From assembly GCA_003563465.1 (NCBI GenBank), contig PWVH01000064.1, positions 1 through 12,133 on the forward strand: a stretch of DNA of 12,133 nucleotides, given 5' to 3'. Under the pieces are notes generated by a model, which made no database searches, was not told where the DNA came from, and was given only the letters and a program-made list of their open reading frames with translations. This DNA comes from Coriobacteriaceae bacterium (GTDB lineage Bacteria > Actinomycetota > Coriobacteriia > Anaerosomatales > SLCP01). Both the position numbers and the translations under genes were made by a program. Shown here in pieces: positions 1 to 5,841 of the stretch (the first letter of the stretch is position 1; every line of letters begins with the position of its first letter).

Positions 1-959
1 GAGCGCCACGACAGCCACAGCGCAGGGGTACCGACGCCTACCACCGCAGCAACTGCAAACCACAGGGGAACGACCCAGAAGACCTGGTGTTTCGCAATAC
101 GTGTAGGCTGGGTGTTGCCCGGATCCGGGCTTGTCTCCTTGTCGTAGTCGACCTCCACCCGCATAGTGAAACGTCCTAGCGTGGCGTTCTTCAGCTTCAG
201 GCCTCCGACGTACTCACGCTGATTGCGCGCGTAAACCACTGCGCCCGTCTCGACCTGCGAGCGCATGCGCTCGACCTCGTTGCGATCTAGAACCACGAGT
301 GACGGAACGTAACGCTTGTCGATGTTGCCGTTGTTGGACACTCTGAACGAGTAGGGAACTACGTCGCCGATAACGATCGGCCTCACCGAGAAGGGTGCGA
401 CATCTATGTCGTCCACGATGTAGCCTTCAACCCGAAGAACGACTCTTGCGCCGATCCGCCCCGCAACCCTCGACACAGCGCCCGAGTCCGTACCCGAATG
501 CTCGAACATCTCGAAGAAGACAACCGAGTTGTAGTCTCCGGGCGTGGCTTGCTCGGGAACCCGCAATTCGAAGTCGACTACGAACTCATCGCCCGGATCC
601 ATCTCGATGTAGGGAACGTTGGCGATGATCTTAGTGGTATCCGGTGCTCTCAGCGACAGCCAAGACGCCGGACTGCGCAGGTACTCCCCGGCCTCTCCGG
701 AGGGTTTCACGTAGCTGGGTTGTCCTTCTTCGTCGTAGAAGACATCGCTCGTGTAGATGAGGGCCTTGAAGGGTTCGTCACCGTTGTTGGCTACCCTGAT
801 GCTCTCGTTGGCGATGCCTCCGGGAGGAAGCGCCAGCTCTATCTTCCCGGTGCTCAGCGCTATCGTGCGCTCGGCAGGGGCGGAGGCGGGCGCCAGCAGA
901 CCGAGAGACAGAAGCAGCGCTATGGCCAGTCCGAGTCGCGTACGTGCAGCGCGGCTCAC
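1..959 (-). CDS. Secreted, C-terminally membrane-anchored Ig-like (DUF916-type) protein, partial
   Basis: Open from a GTG at 959 to the left edge with no stop: 319 complete codons are visible and the end is missing. Residues 1-29 look like a signal peptide: basic start, LAIALLLSLGLLAP core, cleavage plausible after APA. The rest is beta-rich. An early block (residues about 31-75: STGKIELALPPGG, then VANNGDEPF) resembles DUF916/WxL-associated or chaperone-like Ig folds of Gram-positive surface proteins. A second similar unit (about 185-275) contains VSNNGNIDKRY. Residues about 293-318 are hydrophobic and likely a membrane anchor. The GTG overlaps the stop of the upstream response regulator (shared GTGA, 956-959), so the two are probably translated together. 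No catalytic motif was seen. A role at the cell surface or in envelope sensing is inferred. The family call is tentative; the secreted and anchored topology is well supported. Confidence 0.72.
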   Translation of the reverse strand, partial: MSRAARTRLGLAIALLLSLGLLAPASAPAERTIALSTGKIELALPPGGIANESIRVANNGDEPFKALIYTSDVFYDEEGQPSYVKPSGEAGEYLRSPASWLSLRAPDTTKIIANVPYIEMDPGDEFVVDFELRVPEQATPGDYNSVVFFEMFEHSGTDSGAVSRVAGRIGARVVLRVEGYIVDDIDVAPFSVRPIVIGDVVPYSFRVSNNGNIDKRYVPSLVVLDRNEVERMRSQVETGAVVYARNQREYVGGLKLKNATLGRFTMRVEVDYDKETSPDPGNTQPTRIAKHQVFWVVPLWFAVAAVVGVGTPALWLSWR

Positions 960-1702
960 ATGCCCACCAACTCACGGAAGGCTCGCACTTGCCTTCTGGC
1001 CACCGGTACATGCGTCTCGTCACGGTCCGAAACGACAACGACGTGTGCGCCTTCGGCGCGCAGAATCTCCTTTATCTTGTTCAGATTGATCATGTAGCTG
1101 CGATGAACTCGGGCGAACGAGTCCTTCTCGAGCTTGGTCTCGAGTTCTCCCAAGGTCGAATCGACGAGGTATTGGTTCTCGTAGGTGTGGGCATAGGTCG
1201 ACTTGTTGCGCGCCGAGAGAAAGACGATCTCATCTACAGAGAGCAGCACCGTTCGTCCTCCTTTTCTCACAGGCAGCTTCCTGAAGTCTGCTTCGGTCGC
1301 CCGCGCCATCTCCCCCATCATGCGTCGCCAGCCCCGGGCCAGGCTCTCCACCCGAGCGGAAAGCTCCGCGATGTTGAACGGCTTCGTGACGTACTGCTGT
1401 ACGCCCTGCTTGAACGCTAGTATCTTGGCGAGTTCCTGCGTCTTGGCGCTTAGCATGATGACTGGAACGTTGGCCGTAGCTGGATTGTTGCGTATCTCCA
1501 TCAGCGTCATCCAGCCATCGACTCGCGGCATCATGACATCCAGAACCACGACGTCGATACGTTCGCGCCCGAGCACCTCGATCCCTTCGGAACCGTCGCA
1601 GGCGCTGAACACCGTCATTCCGTCGGACTCAAGACCCATGCGGATCATCTCGACAACCGACTCGTCATCGTCGACCACTAGGACGCTGATAGCCTCAGTC
1701 AC
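956..1702 (-). CDS. Response regulator: receiver domain plus LytTR DNA-binding domain
   Basis: A 248-residue two-component response regulator, expected to act as a cytoplasmic transcription factor. Receiver domain, residues about 5-122: acidic pocket D11-D13, phospho-acceptor D55 (VVLDVMMP), S85 and K107 (TKPF). LytTR domain, residues about 142-246: it contains SVDEIVFLSARN and the typical FARVHRSYMINLNKI. The receiver reads more like the PhoB/PleD kind (DVMMPRVDGW, a serine switch residue) than the usual LytTR-family receiver. It starts at GTG (1702) with GAGGT at 1712-1716, 9 bases upstream. No histidine kinase is visible in the window. The stop overlaps the start of the secreted-protein gene, the nearest candidate partner or target. 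The domain call is secure; the regulated genes are unknown. Confidence 0.93.
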   Translation of the reverse strand: MTEAISVLVVDDDESVVEMIRMGLESDGMTVFSACDGSEGIEVLGRERIDVVVLDVMMPRVDGWMTLMEIRNNPATANVPVIMLSAKTQELAKILAFKQGVQQYVTKPFNIAELSARVESLARGWRRMMGEMARATEADFRKLPVRKGGRTVLLSVDEIVFLSARNKSTYAHTYENQYLVDSTLGELETKLEKDSFARVHRSYMINLNKIKEILRAEGAHVVVVSDRDETHVPVARRQVRAFRELVGM

Positions 1703-1723
1703 CGGTAGCCAACCTCAGAATCT

Positions 1724-1749
1724 GACGAACGGCGACAAGACCGTTCATC
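1724..1749 (-). promoter_or_regulatory. 9-bp stem-loop in the leader of the response-regulator gene
   Basis: On the minus strand GATGAACGG (1741-1749) can pair with CCGTTCGTC (1724-1732) around an 8-base loop, with one G-U pair. It lies between the predicted start of transcription (about 1760) and the ribosome-binding site (1712-1716). No U-tract follows, so it is not a typical terminator. It could be an RNA leader structure or a DNA operator. Confidence 0.45.
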
Positions 1750-1766
1750 TCCAATATCCGCCATTT

Positions 1767-1795
1767 AGTATAGTCTTCCCGTTCCCTCGCGCGAA
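1767..1795 (-). promoter_or_regulatory. Putative sigma-A-type promoter of the response-regulator gene
   Basis: On the minus strand a -10 box TATACT (1767-1772; 5 of 6 to TATAAT) is preceded at 17 bases by TTCGCG (1790-1795; 3 of 6 to TTGACA). The predicted start is near 1760, giving a leader of about 58 bases. The -10 is good, the -35 weak. Confidence 0.4.
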
Positions 1796-1861
1796 ATAGC
1801 GACCTCTCGGCGGCCCCGCATCGCCATCTGCCACTTTAGCACGCCTCAAGCGACGGCGAAC

Positions 1862-3298
1862 TCACCGGCCTTCGCGCAGCCAACGATCCATCGCGCCCGC
1901 GGATTTCTTGCCCGCTCCCATCGCAAGGATGACCGTCGCCGATCCGGTGACTATGTCGCCACCCGCGAACACGCCAGGCAGGTTGGTTCCTCCCTCTTCG
2001 TCGGTAAGCACGTAGCCGCGACTCGACAGCTCGAGATCCGGCGCGGCCTTGGCCAGCAGCGGGTTGGCGCGTGTGCCTACCGCGATTATCACCGTGTCAC
2101 AATCGATCTCGAAATCGCTGCCCATCACGCAAACCGGTGCCCTGCGTCCGCTCTCATCCGGCTCGCCAAGCTCCATCCGCGAGGCCACCAATCCCGTCAC
2201 GAAACCTTCCCGCCCGGTAATCTCGACCGGGGAGCACAGCATCTTGAACTCGACGCCTTCCTCGCGTGCGTGCACGACCTCCTCGTGGCGCGCTGGCATC
2301 TCGTCTTCGGTGCGCCTGTATACCAGGAACACCTCCTCGGCGCCTAGCCTTACAGCGGTACGCGCGGCATCCATCGCCACGTTGCCTCCGCCCACCACTG
2401 CAACCTTGCGTCCGCGCCACACGGGCGTGTCTGCGGCGGGAAACTCGTAGGCCCGCATGAGGTTGACCCGTGTGAGGAATTCGTTCGCAGAATACACGCC
2501 GTTCAGGTTCTCGCCGGGTATGCCGAGGAACATCGGCAGCCCCGCTCCGGACCCCACGAACACCGCATCAAAGCCCTCCTCGCCCATCAGCTCATCCAGC
2601 GAGTAGGTCGCGCCGATGACCGCGTCGGTGACTATCTCGACCCCCATCCGCACCAGCATGTCGATCTCCGCACCTACGACGGCTTTGGGCAGTCGAAACT
2701 CGGGGATGCCGTAGGTGAGCACCCCGCCGGGCGCGTGCAGAGACTCGAACACGGTCACGGAGTGGCCGAGGCGCACGAGCTCGCCGGCGCAGGCGAGCCC
2801 CGCAGGTCCGGAGCCAACCACCGCGCACCGGAACCCGCTCGCCGGTGCAACCTGGGGCACGCAGCGTTCCTCAAGCTTACAGGCTAGGTCGTAGTCGCCT
2901 AGCCATCTCTCTAGACGTCCTATAGCCACCGGCTCGCCCTTCTTGGCGAGCACGCACGCGATCTCGCACTGCTCCTCTTGCGGGCAGACCCTCCCGCACA
3001 TAGCTGGTAGCGCGTTGCGCTCTTTGAGGACCGCCACTCCGTCGGCATAGTCTCCGTCGATGATGTGGCGAATGAAGGCCTTGATGTCGATATTCACCGG
3101 GCAACCGGCAATGCAAGTGGCGTTCTTGCACTGTAGGCAGCGGGCCGCCTCGGTACGCGCCTGTTCCTCTGTATAGACGAGGGTCACCTCGTCGAAGTCC
3201 TCTCGCCGCTCGCTTGCCGAGCGTTCGGGCATCGGCGTGCGCGGCACGCGCGACGGCTTGTGGCGAGCCTTGCCGGCACTCGGCTCTACCGGTGGCAT
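1862..3298 (-). CDS. nfnB: NADH-dependent ferredoxin:NADP+ oxidoreductase, large subunit NfnB (GltD-like)
   Basis: 478 residues. With NfnA it couples exergonic and endergonic electron transfer between NADPH, NAD+ and ferredoxin by flavin-based bifurcation, in the cytoplasm. The N-terminal Fe-S region has two Cys clusters: C54, C57, C62, C66 and C101, C105, C111, C115, enough for two [4Fe-4S] centres. FAD-binding GSGPAG is at 162-167. The NADPH-binding fold has GGGNVAMD at 303-310 and YRR at 327-329. The C-terminal FAD contact GVFAGGDIVTGSATV starts near 442. The start chosen is ATG 3298, with GGGAG at 3304-3308 5 bases upstream; the open frame continues 55 codons further but only as shadow of nfnA. 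It overlaps nfnA by 13 bases. A sulfide dehydrogenase or glutamate-synthase small-subunit label is possible by homology, but the nfnA partner favours NfnB. Confidence 0.9.
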   Translation of the reverse strand: MPPVEPSAGKARHKPSRVPRTPMPERSASERREDFDEVTLVYTEEQARTEAARCLQCKNATCIAGCPVNIDIKAFIRHIIDGDYADGVAVLKERNALPAMCGRVCPQEEQCEIACVLAKKGEPVAIGRLERWLGDYDLACKLEERCVPQVAPASGFRCAVVGSGPAGLACAGELVRLGHSVTVFESLHAPGGVLTYGIPEFRLPKAVVGAEIDMLVRMGVEIVTDAVIGATYSLDELMGEEGFDAVFVGSGAGLPMFLGIPGENLNGVYSANEFLTRVNLMRAYEFPAADTPVWRGRKVAVVGGGNVAMDAARTAVRLGAEEVFLVYRRTEDEMPARHEEVVHAREEGVEFKMLCSPVEITGREGFVTGLVASRMELGEPDESGRRAPVCVMGSDFEIDCDTVIIAVGTRANPLLAKAAPDLELSSRGYVLTDEEGGTNLPGVFAGGDIVTGSATVILAMGAGKKSAGAMDRWLREGR

Positions 3299-4125
3299 TC
3301 GCACTCCCGCAGGTACTCGGCGTCTGCTTCGCGCTCCTCTTCCGTGTAGACGCGCTGACGGCTCATGAGCTCCTCGAAGTCGACCGCGTGACCATCGAAA
3401 TCCGGTCCGTCTACGCATGCGAATCTGGTCACGCCGTCCACGCTCACACGGCACGCGCCGCACATGCCGGTTCCGTCCACCATGATCGGATTGAGCGACA
3501 CCGTGGTCGGCACATCGAACTCGCGAGTCGTCTCCGCACAGAACTTCATCATGATCGCGGGACCTATCGCCATCACGTGGTCGATCGCACCGGATGCTGC
3601 GAGGCGCTTGAGCGGAGCGGTCACCAGTCCCTTCTCCCCGGCCGAGCCATCATCCGTCACGATCAGCAGCTCATGAAGGGGCAGTACCTCGAACTCCTCG
3701 CGCAGAATCAACAGATTCGCCGTGCGTGCGCCGAGAATCACCGTGACGTCCGATCCCGCTTCAGTCATCGCTCTTGCGACAGGATACGCGACGGCAGCGC
3801 CAACACCGCCGCCCACTACTGCGACCCGACCCAGCCCATCGACACGTGTGGGCACGCCTAACGGTCCCACAGCGTCGGCCAAAGAGTCGCCAACTTCGAG
3901 GTGGGAAAGCTTGTGGGTCGTCTTTCCCACGCGCATGAATATGAAGCGGACCCAACCCTCCTCGGCAGACCAGTCCGAGAACGTGAGCGGTATCCGTTCG
4001 CCTTTCTCATCGACACGCAGTATCAAGAACTGCCCCGCGCGGATCTTGCCCGCGATGCGCGGAGCCCTGACTCCCATCTCGAAGACAGCGTCGGAGAGCT
4101 GCCTCTTGTGCACGACCTCGAACAT
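3286..4125 (-). CDS. nfnA: NADH-dependent ferredoxin:NADP+ oxidoreductase, small subunit NfnA
   Basis: 279 residues, the usual size. It is the FAD and [2Fe-2S] subunit of the bifurcating NfnAB complex and the NAD(H)-binding side. Visible: flavin motif RIPLTFS (44-50), pyridine-nucleotide fold VVGGGVGAA (103-111), and the C-terminal cluster site with D217, C222, C225 and C237. That spacing equals the Asp plus three Cys ligand set I recall from Thermotoga NfnA, shifted by two residues. The start is ATG 4125 with GGAGG at 4130-4134, 4 bases upstream. The open frame extends 89 codons upstream, but that part has no family resemblance and covers the promoter. It is followed by nfnB with a 13-base overlap. 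Sulfide dehydrogenase beta and dihydroorotate dehydrogenase electron-transfer subunits are relatives; the paired nfnB makes NfnA most likely. Confidence 0.9.
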   Translation of the reverse strand: MFEVVHKRQLSDAVFEMGVRAPRIAGKIRAGQFLILRVDEKGERIPLTFSDWSAEEGWVRFIFMRVGKTTHKLSHLEVGDSLADAVGPLGVPTRVDGLGRVAVVGGGVGAAVAYPVARAMTEAGSDVTVILGARTANLLILREEFEVLPLHELLIVTDDGSAGEKGLVTAPLKRLAASGAIDHVMAIGPAIMMKFCAETTREFDVPTTVSLNPIMVDGTGMCGACRVSVDGVTRFACVDGPDFDGHAVDFEELMSRQRVYTEEEREADAEYLRECECHR

Positions 4126-4174
4126 GGGACCTCCACGAGTGCGTTGGCCCAACCACAGGAAGACACATCGGACA

Positions 4175-4203
4175 AGTATACTAGGCTCCATCCATTCTGT
4201 GAC
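4175..4203 (-). promoter_or_regulatory. Putative sigma-A-type promoter of nfnAB
   Basis: Minus strand: -10 TATACT (4175-4180) and, 17 bases upstream, GTCACA (4198-4203; 4 of 6 to TTGACA). The predicted start near 4168 gives a leader of about 43 bases. That leader holds a short odd palindrome, GTTGG/CCAAC (4143-4153). The plus strand has an overlapping TATACT (4177-4182) towards apbE but no matching -35. Confidence 0.45.
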
Positions 4204-4231
4204 CAGCCCTCTGACCACCTGGAGATAGCAC

Positions 4232-5248
4232 GTGTATCGCGCTGCACCAGCCAGACGCAGGCCTAGCACGTCAACCGATGCGATCGGGCTTGCTCTCCTG
4301 CTCGCGTTGGTGCTCGCGCTTGTCGGCTGCGCCTCCGCCGAGGAGCCGATACGCACAAGCCGTGAAGCACTCGGAACGGTGGTCTCGCTCACCGCCTACC
4401 CGGACGAGACCGCGGGCGAGCCGGCGGTCGACCGCGCGATCGATGCGGCCTACGAGGCTATGGCTGCGGTCGAGCGCGAACTCAACGTCCACGACCCGCA
4501 CTCCGAACTCGCACGGATCAACGAGATGCTGAGTGATTCCCGAACCGAGACTTCTGACGCGGCGCCTCTCACACCACGCGCAATCCTGGTGCTGGACACA
4601 GTCGAGATGCTCGAAGTCGGCCGATGGTTCTCGCCGCGTCTCTTGGCAGTGACGCAGACCTGGGCCTTTGAGGAAGGAGGCCACGTGCCGACTTCTGCCG
4701 AGCTCGAGGTCGCGCTAGACGATTCACGGCTGGATCTCGGTGGAGCTTCCAAAGGGGTCGCTCTCGACGAGGCGGCCGAAGCGATTCGCGCTTCGGGTGC
4801 GATCGAGGCCGCACTCATTTCGTCTGTCAGCAGCACACTGGCTCTGGGCGAGAAGCCTGACGGTGAACCATGGCGGATTGGAGTGGAGCACCCCCGGGAT
4901 CCAGAAGCACTAGTTGCCACGATCGAGGCGCAGGGTGACGTCACGGTCTCTACTTCAGGCGACTACCAGCGCTTCTTCGAGCGCGATGGAGTACGGTACC
5001 ACCATCTTCTCGATCCGAAGACGGGTCTGCCTGCGAGCGGTCTTCGATCGCTCACGGTAGTCGGCACGATACCGGGTCTCGACTCAGACATCCTCTCGAC
5101 CGCGCTCTTCGTAGCAGGACTCGAAGAAGCCTCGGCCTACGCCGAGAGACATAGCCTCGGTCTCGTGATGGTGGACGAAGAGGGCCGGACACACATCGTG
5201 CCCGGCCCCGAAACGGCGTCGTGGAGAATCTCGGGAGAACTCCCCTGA
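4232..5248 (+). CDS. apbE: FAD:protein FMN transferase, ApbE-type lipoprotein
   Basis: 338 residues. ApbE enzymes move FMN from FAD onto Thr/Ser of target proteins outside the membrane, such as Rnf or Nqr subunits and FMN-binding-domain proteins. Residues 1-33 form a lipoprotein signal with lipobox LVGC (Cys33), so the enzyme should be anchored on the outer face of the membrane. Family motifs: DLGGASKGVALDEA (168-181), STSGDYQRFF (240-249), HHLLDPKTGLPA (257-268), and DxxxT metal site D286/T290 before ALFVAG. The usual Gly-Gly segment after the central strand reads SSVSSTLALG (197-206), a visible deviation. The start is GTG 4232, with GGAG at 4221-4224, 7 bases upstream. It is divergent from nfnAB, which fits a shared redox role but does not prove it. 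No flavinylation target is seen in the window. Confidence 0.9.
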   Translation: MYRAAPARRRPSTSTDAIGLALLLALVLALVGCASAEEPIRTSREALGTVVSLTAYPDETAGEPAVDRAIDAAYEAMAAVERELNVHDPHSELARINEMLSDSRTETSDAAPLTPRAILVLDTVEMLEVGRWFSPRLLAVTQTWAFEEGGHVPTSAELEVALDDSRLDLGGASKGVALDEAAEAIRASGAIEAALISSVSSTLALGEKPDGEPWRIGVEHPRDPEALVATIEAQGDVTVSTSGDYQRFFERDGVRYHHLLDPKTGLPASGLRSLTVVGTIPGLDSDILSTALFVAGLEEASAYAERHSLGLVMVDEEGRTHIVPGPETASWRISGELP

Positions 5249-5282
5249 AGAGAGCCCCTCTGCTCTACCGTGTCTACTTCGT

Positions 5283-5660
5283 CTATTCGCCTACGTAGCC
5301 CTTGATGAAGCCGTAGATGACCGGTATCTCGACGTAATGGCCGCCGAATGCCTTGACCGCCAGGTATATCTGATAGATGAACCCGATCGGGTATATCAGA
5401 CAGCCGATCAGAACGGTCGACAGGACAGCGGCTATCGCATACAGCGCCACACCGAACACCAGCGCCTGAATCGCATGGAACTTGACGAACTTCTCTTCCT
5501 TGTACGGGTCGATCAGAATCGCGATGAGCGCAGGAATCCAGAAGACGTACCCGAGCGCGGCCAGCAGCTTACTCGTGTCGCTGGCGGGTCCAGGCCTGTC
5601 CCCGGCCGCAGGGGGAGAACCTTGTGGAGCAGGAGGGGTTCCTGGGGTCTCATCAGACAT
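5283..5660 (-). CDS. Small DUF4870/Tic20-like membrane protein
   Basis: 125 residues. Residues 1-30 are Pro/Gly-rich, polar and probably cytoplasmic. Hydrophobic segments follow at about 33-50, 66-90 and 90-105. Between the first two lies EEKFVKFHAIQALVFG (55-70), the amphipathic FHA-QA signature of the DUF4870 family. The end (IYGFIKGYVGE) is also typical. The function of the family is unsettled; it is a multi-pass membrane protein with no catalytic residues to point to. The start is ATG 5660 with AAGGA at 5670-5674, 9 bases upstream. It stands alone, convergent with apbE and divergent from the M23 peptidase gene, with which it shares a 181-base control region. The family call is good, the function unknown. 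Confidence 0.85.
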   Translation of the reverse strand: MSDETPGTPPAPQGSPPAAGDRPGPASDTSKLLAALGYVFWIPALIAILIDPYKEEKFVKFHAIQALVFGVALYAIAAVLSTVLIGCLIYPIGFIYQIYLAVKAFGGHYVEIPVIYGFIKGYVGE

Positions 5661-5737
5661 AAGACTTCATCCTTTCATCTCGGACGCCTCAACCTTGACA
5701 AGCGGGGAGCCGATTGAATCTGTTGGACTTCCCCTCG

Positions 5738-5765
5738 TTGAAATATACCCTAGCATGCTGATACT
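5738..5765 (+). promoter_or_regulatory. Putative sigma-A-type promoter of the M23 peptidase gene
   Basis: Plus strand: TTGAAA (5738-5743; 5 of 6) and GATACT (5760-5765; 4 of 6), 16 bases apart; TACTAT at 5762-5767 with 18 bases is an alternative. A perfect 8-bp palindrome AGCATGCT (5752-5759) sits in the spacer. The start of transcription would be about 5772. Confidence 0.45.
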
Positions 5766-5770
5766 ATCGA
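5742..5770 (-). promoter_or_regulatory. Possible promoter of the DUF4870 gene, overlapping the divergent one
   Basis: Minus strand: TATATT (5742-5747) with TCGATA (5765-5770; 4 of 6) 17 bases upstream. It would occupy the same DNA as the plus-strand promoter for the peptidase, so the two could exclude each other. The match is modest. Confidence 0.3.
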
Positions 5771-5782
5771 CAGGTAATTGCG

Positions 5783-5831
5783 CCTTCCGGGGTGAACTGC
5801 CGACATAGGGACCAGCACCGCATACCGGAGG
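5783..5831 (+). promoter_or_regulatory. Leader stem-loop that covers the ribosome-binding site of the M23 gene
   Basis: CCTTCCGG (5783-5790) can pair with CCGGAGG (5825-5831), with one bulged T. Inside, GGTG (5791-5794) pairs with CACC (5816-5819) and CTG (5797-5799) with CAG (5813-5815). This gives about 14 pairs with small bulges. The closing arm contains GGAGG of the Shine-Dalgarno sequence (5827-5832). With the predicted start near 5772 it fills most of the 70-base leader. Translational control is inferred; no known riboswitch class was recognised. Confidence 0.45.
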
Positions 5832-5841
5832 TAACACATCC

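Noticed and set aside
498..1097. 199-codon open frame on the plus strand opposite the secreted protein
   Set aside because: The minus-strand frame runs 319 codons without a stop, has a signal peptide and overlaps the regulator stop by GTGA; the plus frame has no such support.
3299..3463. 55-codon N-terminal extension of nfnB
   Set aside because: It lies wholly inside nfnA in another frame, is Arg-rich and unlike NfnB starts; ATG 3298 has a good Shine-Dalgarno.
4197..4217. LytTR-type operator formed by the two 9-mers
   Set aside because: LytTR sites known to me are 9-bp repeats with about 12 bases between them; here only 3 bases separate the copies and the sequence is unlike the consensus.
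4126..4392. 89-codon N-terminal extension of nfnA
   Set aside because: It covers the divergent promoter region and the start of apbE, is unlike any NfnA, and ATG 4125 has GGAGG just upstream.
5249..5282. Terminator between apbE and the DUF4870 gene
   Set aside because: Only weak AGAG/CTCT pairing and no T-tract.
5771..5841. ydaO (c-di-AMP) riboswitch before the M23 gene
   Set aside because: GGGGTGAA at 5789-5796 recalls part of that class, but the other conserved blocks are not seen and the leader is too short; a covariance-model search would settle it.
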